From Hyparrhenia diplandra (lineage: Eukaryota; Streptophyta; Magnoliopsida; Poales; Poaceae), in assembly GCA_015847255.1 (NCBI GenBank), contig JADLZK010007671.1, positions 62,001-126,000 on the forward strand: a stretch of 64,000 nucleotides of DNA, given 5' to 3'. This document shows, piece after piece, positions 10,508-21,559 of this stretch (its first letter is position 1; each line of letters opens with the position of its first letter). A model generated the notes under the pieces. That model worked only from the letters and a program-made list of their open reading frames with translations, was not told the DNA's origin and searched no databases. The translations under genes and the position numbers were made by a program.

Positions 10508-12754
10508 ATGAGTGAGGAGTACAATATGGATGAGGCCCTGAAAGCCAAAAATGTTGCCGAGACCAAGTTCCATGCCCGTGACATCAGGGGTGCTCGCAGA
10601 AATGCGCGCTCAAGGCGCAGAATCTCTGCCCGACGCTTGAAGGCATATTGCAGATGGTCTCGACGCTTGAAGTCCATCTCGCGTCTGAGTCCAAGATTGA
10701 TGGAGAGAGTGATTGGTACCGGATATTGTCTTTAGGTGCCTTTGCAGATGAAGAGGAGGTGAAGAAGCAGTATAGGAAGCTAGCTCTGCTGCTGCACCCG
10801 GACAAGAATAAATCGGTTGGTGCTGAGGAGGCCTTCAAACTCATCTCTGAGGCGTGGAGTGTGTTGTCGGATACTAGCAGGAAGGTGGTTTATGATGAGA
10901 AGAGAAGAAACCATTCTGTTGTCAATGTAACTAATGGCATCTATACTTATGATAAGAAGGCAAACAAGAGGGCTCGAAAGAATGCCGCTGCTGCAGCTGC
11001 TGCTGCTGCCGCCGCAGCCGCCGCTGCAGCTGAGGCTACTACTCGTCCTGGTGGGGTTGATACATTCTGGACATCTTGCAACCGCTGCGGATGCAGTATG
11101 AGTACTTAAGAATTTATCTTAATCATAACCTGCTGTGCCCAAATTGCCATCATGCATTCCTGGCAGTGGAGACTGGGTTCCCTTGCAATGGAACCAGTTC
11201 GTCATTCTCCTGGTCAACCAAGCAGCAGCCACAGCAGAACCATGATTCGACCAAACATTCATATGGCTCAACAAGCAGGACTTCTAGCATCCCTGGGACA
11301 GGGCATGGGGGGTACCAGCAAGATAATAGTACTTATGATTCCTACAACAATCAAAGCTTCCAGTGGAATCAGTACCCCAAGACCACGCCTGCAGCTGGTA
11401 CTAATGCTTATAGTACACAGGCCTTGGAGAAACAGAGAAGGAAGCATGATGAGAGCTACAGCTACAACTATTCTGAAAGCGGGAACACATATGTACATGA
11501 GAAAACTGCTTCAAGGCGTGGTCGCTTCTCAAAGCGGAGAAGGCATAACTATGATGCTTACACTACTGTAGATTATGGTGGTGTTGATAACAAAGAAACA
11601 GTTGCTGCAAGCACAGAACCAACTGTTTTCACTGATGTGGGACGGGTCAATGGTACTTCAGTGGAAAGGTTGAGATCTGCAGTGAGTGGGAGAAGAGCAA
11701 ATATTCTGGGTGAGATTACCCAGATTGATACACGGAGTCTACTTCTTGAGAAAGCCAAGGCAGCTGTCCGTGAAAAAATGCAGGAGCTAAACATCACATC
11801 ATCTTCACGATTTGCAGAGAGAAGAGGATCTGAAGGAAAGCTATATCCTTGTGACGACAACATAAAGGTCAATGGTGTGCTCTCTGACAAACCTGGCAAG
11901 GGAGTCAAGAAGCTATGCAATTCAAGAAGCATGGAAATCGAAATGCCTGCTACTGATGACAAGAATCCAGAGCAGCGCCGTGTACCTGTGTCAATTGATG
12001 TCCCAGACCCTGACTTCCATGATTTTGACAAAGATCGAACAGAGAGGGCTTTTGATAGTGATCAAGTATGGGCTACATATGACAGTGAGGATGGCATGCC
12101 TCGCCTATATGTAATGGTTCAGAAAGTTCTTTCAATGAGGCCTTTCCGGATCCGCATGAGTTTTCTCAACTCAAAGTCAAATATTGAACTGGCACCTATA
12201 AACTGGGTTGCCTCTGGTTTCCAAAAAGACATGTGGTGATTTCAGGGTCGGAGATATCAGGTCAGCGAAAGCGGTCAACATATTTTCACACAAAGTGAGC
12301 TGGACTAAAGGTCCCGTGGCATCATCAGGATTGTTCCCCAGAAAGGGGATACATGGGCCTTGTACCGTAACTGGTCGCCTGATTGGAATGAGCTTACGTC
12401 TGATGATGTGATATACAAGTATGAGATAGTAGAAGTTATTGATGATTTCACCGAGGAGCAAGGGCTGACTGTCATCCCATTGCTGAAGGTTGCGGATTCA
12501 AAGCTGTTTTCCACAGACACATGGATCCCAAGGAGGTCAGGAGGATACCAAAGGAAGAGCTATTCGGTTCTCGCGATCGAGTTCCTTCTCGTCTTCTGAC
12601 TGGTGAAGAAGGCAACAATGCCCCAAAAGGTTGCCATGAGCTGGACCCTGCTGCAACTCCAGTGGACCTTCTTAAGGTTATCACGGAGCTCAAGGGGAAG
12701 ACGCGGTGGCGCAGACTGCTAAATAGGATGGGGAACTCTGAACCCCGAAGATAG
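10508..12754 (+). CDS. J-domain (DnaJ/HSP40) protein with C-terminal DUF3444
   Basis: Probable Hsp70 co-chaperone of the plant J-domain plus DUF3444 class. The J-domain stimulates Hsp70 ATPase; the role of DUF3444 is unknown. Start chosen at 10508 (MSEEYNMDEALKAKNVAETK), the N-terminus typical of the class. The J-domain is at about 10697-10890 with HPD at 10795-10803, followed by a poly-alanine run (10983-11034), a CxxC-type zinc-ribbon-like pair (CNRC about 11079; CPNC about 11136), a low-complexity S/Q/Y-rich linker, and DUF3444 from about 12000 (VPDPDFHDFDKDR) on. The frame must shift at about 10600 (+2), 11093 (-1), 12222 (+1 A), 12246-12275, 12310 (-1 C), 12495 (-1 G) and about 12568. 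No stop lies in the continuing frame between shifts, so errors in the sequence explain the breaks better than decay. The exact C-terminus is uncertain. Confidence 0.85.
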
Positions 12755-13340
12755 GTAGCTGGATGCCTGAATGATCAGGTCCCACTTGGTTAATGACAAT
12801 GTGCCAGCACATGATGGCATCTAAAGCTCTACTACATCATCTTATTTTTGGCTGATGACTTGGACAATACTGCCAGGGCAAGCAGCCTGTGTGATTTGAC
12901 TTGCCGTTGTGACAACGGACTCTTCTGACCTTTTTAATTCTTATTAGGCATTTCTAACATTTGATTTTACTACTACACAAAACCCGCCGCGTAGATTAAA
13001 TGGGGGCATTGGGAGGATGCCGCACACGGCATTGGTGAGGAGGTTAGTCCACGCGAGGTAGGAGAGGAGGGTGAAAGTGTTTACTTGTTTGTGTTGCCAC
13101 TCTGTAATGTTGTAGGAGGCAAGTCTGAGTCGAGGCAAAGAGCTGGGCTCTGGCTTACCCATGTACCCTGGCATTTGTGTTCCTGTTTTACTTATGATGT
13201 TGTATTTCCTTGGGTCTCTTATAGTAATTCATCGCCATGATGTTGAACCTGATAATTGTAGACTCTGAACTCTGGTAACCAAGTCAGAAAATTTAGTGCT
13301 TTTTTTAATCTAATAATAACTAGTGGAGGATGCTTCTGTC
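12755..13340 (+). other. 3' flank of the J-domain gene
   Basis: Contains the likely 3' UTR. T-rich and TAATAA-containing stretches occur near 13200-13320 but no single polyadenylation site can be chosen. No further gene seen. Confidence 0.4.
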
Positions 13341-13343
13341 TTT

Positions 13344-13394
13344 GATGGTGTACTATTTTTTTTTTTTTTTTGCGAAACTGATGGTGTACTATTT
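13344..13394 (-). mobile_element. Micro-retroposition flanked by a perfect 15-bp duplication
   Basis: GATGGTGTACTATTT occurs at 13344-13358 and 13380-13394. Between them lie a T-run and GCGAAACT, so on the minus strand the insert is AGTTTCGC-A(n), about 21 bases. The duplication length and poly(A) are those of target-primed reverse transcription. Confidence 0.65.
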
Positions 13395-13936
13395 GGTTGT
13401 GTACCTGAATTACTTGGATCGACTGGTTGATCCGAGGATGAAATCTTTGTGCTGATGCGTGCTGTATCCAAAGATTGTAGTACTGGTATCATCATGTCAT
13501 GTGGTGTTGTATCAATGTTGTACTCATAATACTTGTGTGTATTTGGTTGTGAGTTGCTGCCCTGCAAATAGTATCCAAGTAGATATGTACTCACTGCACA
13601 GTATGGTGCGATTTTCTGTTGCTCGGTAGGTGGTGTGGCAAACGTGAAATCTGGTGACAGACAGGTTGAAAGATGATTGGATATGAATGGCTGATGCTAC
13701 TTGGCAAGAATTAATTCCCCAGGCGGTACAGGAGTTGCTGAGGCTGATGAATTCAGGGAGAGTACAGGAAGCAGGGACAATCAGACATGCAAGCAGGGAC
13801 AATCAGACATGCATGAGCATCGCTGGCAACACTAATGGTCGGTCTTATGATCCTATTATCGCTGGCCACAAGTTATTCTTTTTGGAAGATTATCAGCATG
13901 AATTAAACTCTCTATCTTGTTATCTCCATATTGATT
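13395..13936. other. Intergenic with a 22-bp tandem duplication
   Basis: Two exact adjacent copies of a 22-bp unit starting AAGCAGGGACAATCAGAC lie at 13769-13790 and 13791-13812. A short plus frame (13687-13938) spans it, but I recognise no domain. Confidence 0.5.
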
Positions 13937-14180
13937 GACAAAAGAATAAAGAAGGAAACGATAGAAAGTGTGCGCCTTTACACAGACAGACAGCAGTGGT
14001 GTACGAGACTGAAGAGAGACAGCATGCATCATCAGTCACACACAAGGCAGCAGGACGGCCAAGCAGCAGCAGCAGTCCTGACCTCTTCCAGCTTTTGCAT
14101 CTGATCTGACGCGTTAGCCCAGAGTTCTCGCTCGTCCATCGCAAAAAAACATTTGACGAATTGATACCGACCATTAACGA
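13937..14180 (-). CDS. Possible 3'-terminal exon of an unidentified gene
   Basis: The minus frame ending near 14032 reads MDERELWANASDQMQKLEEV, then RTAAAAWPSCCLVCD and a stop, a plausible helical C-terminus followed by a UTR-like stretch toward 13937. Upstream exons were not found; the 14839-17226 retroposon would lie in the intervening sequence. I do not recognise the protein and it may be chance. Confidence 0.2.
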
Positions 14181-14824
14181 CATAACACAATATCTTATCC
14201 GTATCCCTAAAGCAACACCACAGTACATGGGAAGCTGAATAAATGTCAATTACATCAAAATAGCATCTGGCCAAGAGAGCAACCAAAGCTAACGGCTTTT
14301 TTGAAGTTATTATCACAAGGCACACAAGCAAGGAGGACAGAGGGCTCCAATCCGTCCGTAAGGGTCTCGCTTGGACGTGATGTGCATTTGGGCAATAAAT
14401 AGCATCAGGATATATCACAAAAGCAGAAAAATAAAATGGAGATGATGAAACAGAGTCAAAGGGAAGGAAGGATCAAAAAAACAAAAAGGGAAGGAGATAT
14501 TTGAGAATTGGATTTGGAAATCCCAGGTCGTACCACCTGTTGCTATGCCCCTTATGAAGGCATATATCACCATTACACCATACTTGTTCTTCAACTGATC
14601 ATTCACATACTCAGTCTGCCCCACGCGATGTTAATATAACCGTCCAGACAAGCCAATATACCTAGTTATCATAAGAGTTACGATAGATAAATTCCAAATG
14701 GACATTCCAAACAAATCTTTTGGTGAGAAAATGAGATCTGAATGGAGAAGTATATATATACTGTAAAAGAAGCTTACGATCGGTTTGAACCATAAAACGG
14801 TGCTTGTATGGGTAACCAACAGCT
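14181..14824. other. Intergenic, nothing recognised
   Basis: Short frames on the minus strand only, with no domain. No repeats of note apart from AT-rich tracts. Confidence 0.4.
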
Positions 14825-17240
14825 TTAATCATCACTTTTTTTTTTTTTGAAAGATCCGGCAAGCCGGCTTTGGTTATATTAAGAAGAAGAAGCATACAAC
14901 AACGATTGGCGGCGAGAAGCGCCAGACCCCCAAATCAGCCTAGGCTGACTCGGGGCTTAGGTACAAAGTTGATTACTCACACACTAATAACAACACGCAG
15001 CGACCTAGGGGCCTAAGCTCCGGCTCGGCCGCAACGGCTACAAGCAACTGTAAAGGTCCCGATCCTCCATACGTCTTTTTGCCTTACGGAGGGCCTTGAC
15101 CGCTTTTCTCGGGAAGCCGAGTCCGTACATATCAATGCGAGGAAGTGATGGCTTCATCCGGGGCCATTGTTTCTGGCTTTCCGTCGATGAAGGAGAGCTC
15201 ACGCCGAAGCTTGTGTTGGGCACGCTCAGCGACAGGGATTGTGGATGGCCGAGCTGCCTGTCGTGCACTCGAGCGGGTGGGGGCAGCAACCACTCTCCTC
15301 CTGTGCTTCCTTGTAGGAGTGGGTGACGCCGGCCTCCGGAGGAGAGCGGGGATGGGATCCTCCTCCTCCCTTAAGCTCGCGAAGAAGAGTCGCAGAAGGG
15401 TCCAACGTAGAGGTCACCGGGTGGCGCCATTTCCTTCGTGGCAACCTCCACCTGTCCCTCCTCCACCATGAAGGAGGTCGGCAGCTCACCCTGAGGCTCC
15501 TGGGCCAAATCCAAGTGCCCAAACGCATGGGCTACGGCTGGCGGAGGAGTGGCAGGTGGCGATGTGTCCAAAACCAAAGAGGCGCCCTTGGTGCAGCGGG
15601 TGTCGAGCCGGGTGCGCTCGCCACGACCGGCGACACGGGCGAGCTCATCCAACATAGGGTCAACCCATGTCGAGTCTCCACCACACGAAGCTCCAGCACC
15701 AACGGGTCTAACGTAGAGAAGAGGGTGGCGACTTCGTCTACCACAGGCGTACTCCTGTGTCGCCATCGTCGCCGTCCGGCCGTCGCCACCCTCTCGCACG
15801 GCCACCTCCGAAATCGGTGGACCGCCTTGGGCGCGTCGGCGGGAGGCAGGTGGGTCGATGATGTGGTGAGCTGCGACCCGCTGCAGGGGTAGCCGCCCTT
15901 CGCTGGGCCGCCTACACTCCCGGCGCGGTGGTGGTGGAGACCATGGCGGCGCGAGTAACGTCATGGGGTCCCGACAAGGCGCAACACGGTGGTCGGCGCT
16001 GAGACAACGGAGGCGCCCGGCCGATGAACGGGGATCACCGCGGGCCGGGCGCGCGCCCTCGGTGCGCATCCCCGTCCGCTGCGGCCGCGCTGCGTGCATT
16101 GGCCTGGTCAGTCTTTGGGGAGCACACGCCGCCAACCATCGGCATCCGAGTAGTCGCCCCGCTTTGGCCCCAATCGATGGTGGGCGGGGATTCGCCAGAC
16201 GCGCCAATGGCCGCCGCCCGTGCCCGCGTCGTGCCCACCGTCGTTCGAGGCTCGGCTGCCGCGCAGCGCCGCGCTCGCCTGGCCGCGGCGAGCTCTCACC
16301 CCCGCGGCGGTGGCGGCGGCGGCGTTCGCGCCTCGCCCGGCCGGTGCTCCCGACACCAGCCATGGGCGTATCGGTGTCGACGCCCCGGCCAACTCAACGC
16401 CCCACGGCGGAGTCGACGGCCGGAACGCCATCCGGGTGCTTCGCGCCGAGGTCGTGGAGAGAGCCCGGCGAGCGGCATGGAGGTAGGGAGGTCGCCATGC
16501 TCCCCATCCTCCTCGCCATTTGTCGAGTAGTCGCTCCACCGCATAGCTTGGATCCGCCCATGGAGGGGATGAACGGCGCGGCGTCGGGTGAGAGAGACCC
16601 CCGCGGTAGCTCGGAGGGGACCTGCAAGCATCGTTGTCGCCACCACGGCCGGCTTCCTCCCCTTCCCGAGGTCCCTCAGGTGGGGCCGCCCAGCCGACGA
16701 TGGAGATGGTGGCCTGGGCTCCTTGGCGGCCGGCGACGAGGCCGCAGAGGGTGGCGACGGAGGTGGTGGAGGCGTGGGGAGGAGGCGACGACGGTGTTGG
16801 TCTGGAACCGGCAAGCTCAGAGCCCAAGCGGACGACAAGGGAAAGCGCGGCAAGCAGCCCCGACAGAGGGTGGCGGCGTTGCCGGGCACGGGCCCGCAGA
16901 TCCCGGGCGGCAGGCGCATCCGGCGAGGGAGAGGAGGGGGCGGGCTCCGGCGCGGGTTGGCGGCCGCGTCGCCGCGGCGGCAGCCAGAGGCGGCGTGGAG
17001 AGGGGCGGGGTTGGAGGAGAAGGCCGGTGGCGGGTGGGAGCCGTGTCTTCTTTGGTGGGATGGAGGTCGCGTGGGGATGGGGGAAGGAGGCGATGGGCGG
17101 TTTGCGGGGCCCGGCGCTTGGCGCCCGCCGCCCCGCCCGGGCGCGGATGGGTCCGCGCCGGGGGGCTAGGGTTCGGGCATGAAGGGCGCGCTCATGCCGG
17201 GCATGAATATGACTGCTGGTTTTCTCTTAATCATCACTTT
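14825..17240 (-). mobile_element. Retroposon (LINE-like, non-autonomous) with 14-bp target-site duplication
   Basis: TTAATCATCACTTT is repeated exactly at 14825-14838 and 17227-17240. The element (about 14839-17226) is in minus orientation: its poly(A) appears as a T-run at the left, preceded on its own strand by GATCTTTC. That combination is the hallmark of target-primed reverse transcription. The body is very GC-rich; the longest minus frame is 15371-16363 (330 aa, R/P/A-rich, ending in a more protein-like stretch with MVEEGQVEVATKEMAPPGDL). I see no endonuclease or reverse transcriptase motifs, so it is either a non-autonomous LINE derivative holding only the first ORF region or a retroposed transcript. 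Its tail sequence resembles the micro-insertions elsewhere in the window. Confidence 0.75.
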
Positions 17241-17717
17241 GAACACTTGGTATCAGTTTGTTCAACTCACACATCTTACTGGTAAATACCACTAGTGCTG
17301 CAGAATCAATGAAAACTGAAATGTGGCTAATGATTTATTTTCCATATAATGATAGCCTGGATATATTGAATAAAATCAGAGTACTAAAAACTACTTTACG
17401 ACATCCCAGGTAATATGGACCAACTTGGCAGGTGTATAATAGTAAAATGGATGAAAGATCTAAAGAGGACAGCATACTGCTTCCAGGTGCAACATAGATA
17501 CTTTTTCCACAGCGAATCATGTTTTCGGACGTTAGCAGCAATAAACGATAGAACACTTCCGTATAAAGATAGTAATGTTACGAAGATACAGGAGTGAAGT
17601 TCCTGATATAACCTTTTGTTTTTCTAAGAAACCTATATTGAAGAGCCGCAATCAACCATGAAATGAAAAGTCAATAAGAATTTACTTGTTTGATACCTCA
17701 CATAATATGCAGTAACC
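17241..17717. other. Intergenic
   Basis: AT-rich, short frames only. A minus frame (17335-17556) reads SIYVAPGSSMLSSLDLSSIL but has no recognisable relatives I can name. Confidence 0.35.
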
Positions 17718-17761
17718 AAAAGATACATTAAATTTTAGCAAAAAAAAAGATACATTAAATT
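17718..17761 (+). mobile_element. Micro-retroposition flanked by a 17-bp duplication
   Basis: AAAAGATACATTAAATT occurs at 17718-17734 and 17745-17761 and flanks TTAGC-A(n). The A-run overlaps the start of the second copy, so the exact insert is 10 bases plus shared A residues. Confidence 0.5.
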
Positions 17762-17899
17762 CTCAAATACACACAATTGAATATTGCAGCTTTGCAAGTA
17801 ACAATTTCAGTGAGGTGTTTAATATTTACTATGATTGAAGTGAAGCGCTCACCTTGGGTACCAGCATTCATATTCTTCCCATCTTTTTATGTATAAGGT

Positions 17900-18085
17900 T
17901 CTCAGTTTCTTAAACGGAGTGTTGGGATTGAGGAACCAACCCATTCTAGATGGGGTGATGCATCTCCATTCCTCAAAATTAAGTGGAATGACCCCTTTCA
18001 TTGTACTAGCAGTACTAACTATAAGCTTGTGAGAAATGGAATGGTGATGCATCCACTCATTCTATTTCACAAACCAAACAAAAAC
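17900..18085. mobile_element. Probable MITE
   Basis: Repeated ATTCC / GGAAT blocks in opposite orientation (CATTCTAGATGGGGTGATGCA, then TCATTCC and GGAATGGTGATGCATCC) suggest a small inverted-repeat element. Exact ends and family not resolved. Confidence 0.3.
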
Positions 18086-18106
18086 TAGAAAGTAAGATTA
18101 TGATGA

Positions 18107-18372
18107 CACTACCCTAGAGCAGCACAACACCGCCGGTTCAAACAACCGCTTCACTACTGGATTTTTTGAACCAGCAGTACCAAACCGACAGTGATGTGAA
18201 GTTTAAATTACTGCCGATTGCTTCAAACCAGTAGTGATCTAAACCTACACCATCAGTTTTGGCTGACCCGTAACATTTTCTGATTTTCCAATTCCTGAAC
18301 CGGTCATCAATGTTGGTTTTCTGAAATCCAACATTGGCGCAGCCAACAGTGATGTTCAAATTTGTAGTAGTG
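18107..18372. mobile_element. Miniature CACTA-type element
   Basis: Begins CACTACCCTAGAGC and ends GTAGTAGTG, 266 bp. Flanking triplets are TGA and TGG, an imperfect 3-bp duplication. Internal ACCAGCAGT / ACCAGTAGT and CCAACA-type short repeats resemble CACTA subterminal regions. No coding capacity. Confidence 0.5.
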
Positions 18373-18642
18373 TGGATTACTTCATTCCATTAATCAAACA
18401 CATTGTAAGTAAACAACATGGTGGAATACACAGGGCAATAGTCAAGAAAATAAGAGGTGTTTGCCAAGGTTTAGATAGTTTGTCATCAAAATTTTTAAAT
18501 GAAAACGGCTTTATAAAACTTTTCTTAATTAATTTCTCTAGGGTGCATTCATGCTGGCTGCATCTCTTTTGAGTGAAAATGAATTATAAAATTCGATTAA
18601 GTCTCAAATAAGGTTTTTTTTCCTCCATTTTTAAAAAGTAGG

Positions 18643-18720
18643 GTTTCAAAAGTTGTTAAAAAATTACTCCATCCGTTCCAAATTGTAGTTCACTTTGGCG
18701 TTTCAAAAGTTGTTAAAAAA
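18643..18720. repeat. 21-bp direct repeat flanking a Stowaway-like end
   Basis: A 21-bp sequence starting GTTTCAAAAGTTGTTAAA is found at 18643-18663 and 18700-18720. Between them is CTCCATCCGTTCCAAATTG and following bases, which match the conserved end of Stowaway (Tc1/mariner) MITEs. The remainder of such an element is absent. Confidence 0.55.
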
Positions 18721-18905
18721 AACTACCCTTTCCCCGTCGGCCAAAGCCTTTGCGCCTTTGCCGAGAGCCATTTATCGGGCCCACGGCAAAGCCTTTGCCG
18801 AGTACGGTATTAGCTCCTGCAAAGAGATACAGTGGGCCAAAGTTGACAGCACCTTTGTCGAGAGCCACCCCGTTACGGTCCTCGGCAAAGGGTCAAATGT
18901 AACGG
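18721..18905. mobile_element. Relic of CACTA subterminal repeats
   Basis: Contains several CTTTGCCGAG and CGGCAAAG units (for example near 18750, 18783, 18795, 18855 and 18885), the same family of motifs that fills the ends of the CACTA element at 29170-37084. No terminal CACTA was seen. Confidence 0.55.
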
Positions 18906-20649
18906 TTTTCAATGACCCTTTGTGGACATCCCTAACGTAGTTCTTAAAATGAGTTTAAGTTTGAATTCAAAAAGAACTATGAAAATGTATTTCAAAATAT
19001 AGTTAGAATAAATTTTAGAAGGTTTATAAGATAGCTTCAAAAAGTTAAATTATTTAAACCTATTTTTTAAACTAAGTTCAAAATTTAGAAAGCAAAATCA
19101 TAGAATCTATAAAACCTGTCCTAGGCGGAAAGCCCGAAATCCAACCGAAGAAACCAGCCCATACTTCTTTTCTCTTTGTTTCCAATTTTTTTGAGAATCT
19201 TCTCGTTTCTTACTAATTCCTATTCCGGCCTGCTCCTAACTTTCCCCTGGGCCGAGCCCAGCCAGCACCCGTGCCTACTTTCCCTTCCGCCAGGCCGTTG
19301 GCCCATTTGTGCCAGCCCACTCCATAGTCCCTGTCCACCTCCATCTCTCTGCAGTTCTGGTGTCCACGACAGCAGCATCCTTGATGCAGCAGGACACAGG
19401 GCCGCTGTGCCACTGCTTCCACCGTCTGCTGCAAAGCCTGTCCATAGTCGGAGGAAATCTACCCAGGAAGAAGCGCGTCGTCTTCAACTCTTGGCTGGGA
19501 GATCTCCTTGGCAACTGTCATTTGTGCCTTCAGCACCTCGGAATTCAAATGGCCATGTGCTTCGATTTGCTGGTCAGAACAAATTAAGTTCTGCATCTAC
19601 CCACTAATGCACAATTTTGTGCCTTCTTCTTTGCTCGAGTCTTAGATCAATTTTGTGCCTTCTTCTTTGCTCGAATCTTAGATTAACAGTTGTTTTGGTT
19701 GAGTTAAAAAAAAATCTGAAGATTATCAGCAGACTATTCAGAACTGCAGTGATTGAGAGCTAGGTAATCACAAATTCTAAGCTTAGATAGATTTGCACTT
19801 CTAAGAATTTCTTAATGTTCGTGCTGCAGTTTGCATAAAGTTTATTCATTTGGTATTCCCTTTACATTTTTGTTTAATTGTTCTCATCCTCCAGGAGAAT
19901 GTAGTGTGTTCGGCAGCATGAAAGTTTGCAGATTTGGCATTTCAAGGTGAAAAATGCTTGTTATCAGTGTGCATGAACCTTTTTTTTTTTGCCGGTGTGT
20001 ATGTGACTTGTGTTCCTGAAAGAATATACTTTTCAAATTGGTGTTTTGATTATGCTTTGTACCCTTCTACCACCATTTCTTTACGACCAACAATCATGTA
20101 CATGTCTTCAGTTTAGTAACTTAGATCAATGTTCAGAGAAACTTTGTATACAATATGTCAGAGCTGTACTTACAGAAAATTTCTGTGTTAAAGTGAAATG
20201 AGCATACATGACTTCAACATACATCCTCTTTTTACCATGATGTATGATGTTTACATCTATACTCTCTTCCTGTTCAAGCCTATACATTTGTGTGGAAACG
20301 CCCGATCTAACTAATGTAACACCTATATTTTAGTGAGGTGTGGCTTCACTCTGTTGTACGCTTATAGATTAGTGAATCTGTGAACGTTTGCCATTTACTT
20401 CATTCACTGAATATATTGCAATTTCCAAGCTTGTCACCTATTTCTACAATTTCCAAGCTTGTCACCTATTTCACTCTACTGAATGTATTGCCGTTTTCAA
20501 AGCTATGTGCAGTCACTACGGGCGCGACGAGGCGTGCCTGCCTACCTAGTTATATATATATTGCTTATTCTCAGGTCGTATGGTGGTGCATATATGCTTC
20601 CATTGCTCTGAAGTCTGAAATAGTGGAAAAAAGTCTGCATTTGTGATCT
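18906..20649. other. Intergenic with two short tandem duplications
   Basis: A 36-bp unit (AATTTTGTGCCTTCTTC...) is duplicated at 19613-19648 / 19649-19684, and a 28-bp unit (CAATTTCCAAGCTTGTCACC...) at 20419-20446 / 20447-20474. 19170-19600 is GC-richer with open frames on both strands but no domain. No gene called. Confidence 0.5.
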
Positions 20650-21559
20650 TCAGATCGGAATAAGAAGTACGCGATGAAATGGAGTGCTTGAACAGCCCTC
20701 ACACCTTCAGTTCCCCATGCGTGGAGTGACATCAGTACATGCCAGTGCTATTGCTAATTCTCCCCTGAAGGCTTGAATGCACCCATACACTTGCTATTAT
20801 AGCTAGCGAAACAAGTATTAAGCATGAATACAGGACATAAATAACCAATTAACACTCCATGTAGAACAAACCAAGCCATTAATATATAATTTGCTGGCAG
20901 CATTAGCATACTGCTGCATAGATCACAAACAATGCATTTTGTCCAGTACTGAATGAAATATAAAACCAACACTCACACAGCATGGACTTCAGTTATGTGG
21001 AGGCATCAAACCCAACCCCCTTATTCCAGTTTTCAAGTGCACACACACACATAACCAGGCAAACCAACCAAACCAAAGGAGGATACATCAGTCGGTCAGT
21101 CTCTCAAGAGAGACATGCACACGAATTCACACATACTAGTATCAAGCACACACATAAACACCGATAACTAACTTGGTTGATGCAAGTGCGTAGGTGCGTA
21201 ACTAGCATCAGAAACCAAATTATATATCATTCTTTCTTGAGAAAACACACCGAAGATTTGGCAACTCAAACCATATTGCAACTTGAACTTGGTTGATCGC
21301 AGCAGTCAGCCAAATGACAACAGAGAAATAAAGCAGCCAGCCGCTGCCATCGTCATTGTCCCGTCGTTGTTCCAACACTCCAGATTATCTATAGAGCTCA
21401 TAATACAAATATTAACACATCATCAGTACACGGAGTACGAAATGAAACTAACTTGAAAGAAAATTCACTACAAAGGAAGAGGAATCGATCGAAGTTGCTT
21501 ATTCATGTGTACGTACCAGAAGAACAGCTAGAAGCATGTAGGTGATCACTTCGGCTCGC
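20650..21559 (-). other. 3' flank of NLR copy 2
   Basis: Lies downstream of the copy 2 stop on the minus strand and probably includes its 3' UTR. No repeats or open frames of note. Confidence 0.4.

Noticed and set aside
15371..16363. 330-aa minus frame as a host gene
   Set aside because: It lies wholly within the retroposon bounded by a 14-bp target duplication and overlaps similarly long frames on the plus strand; composition is biased.
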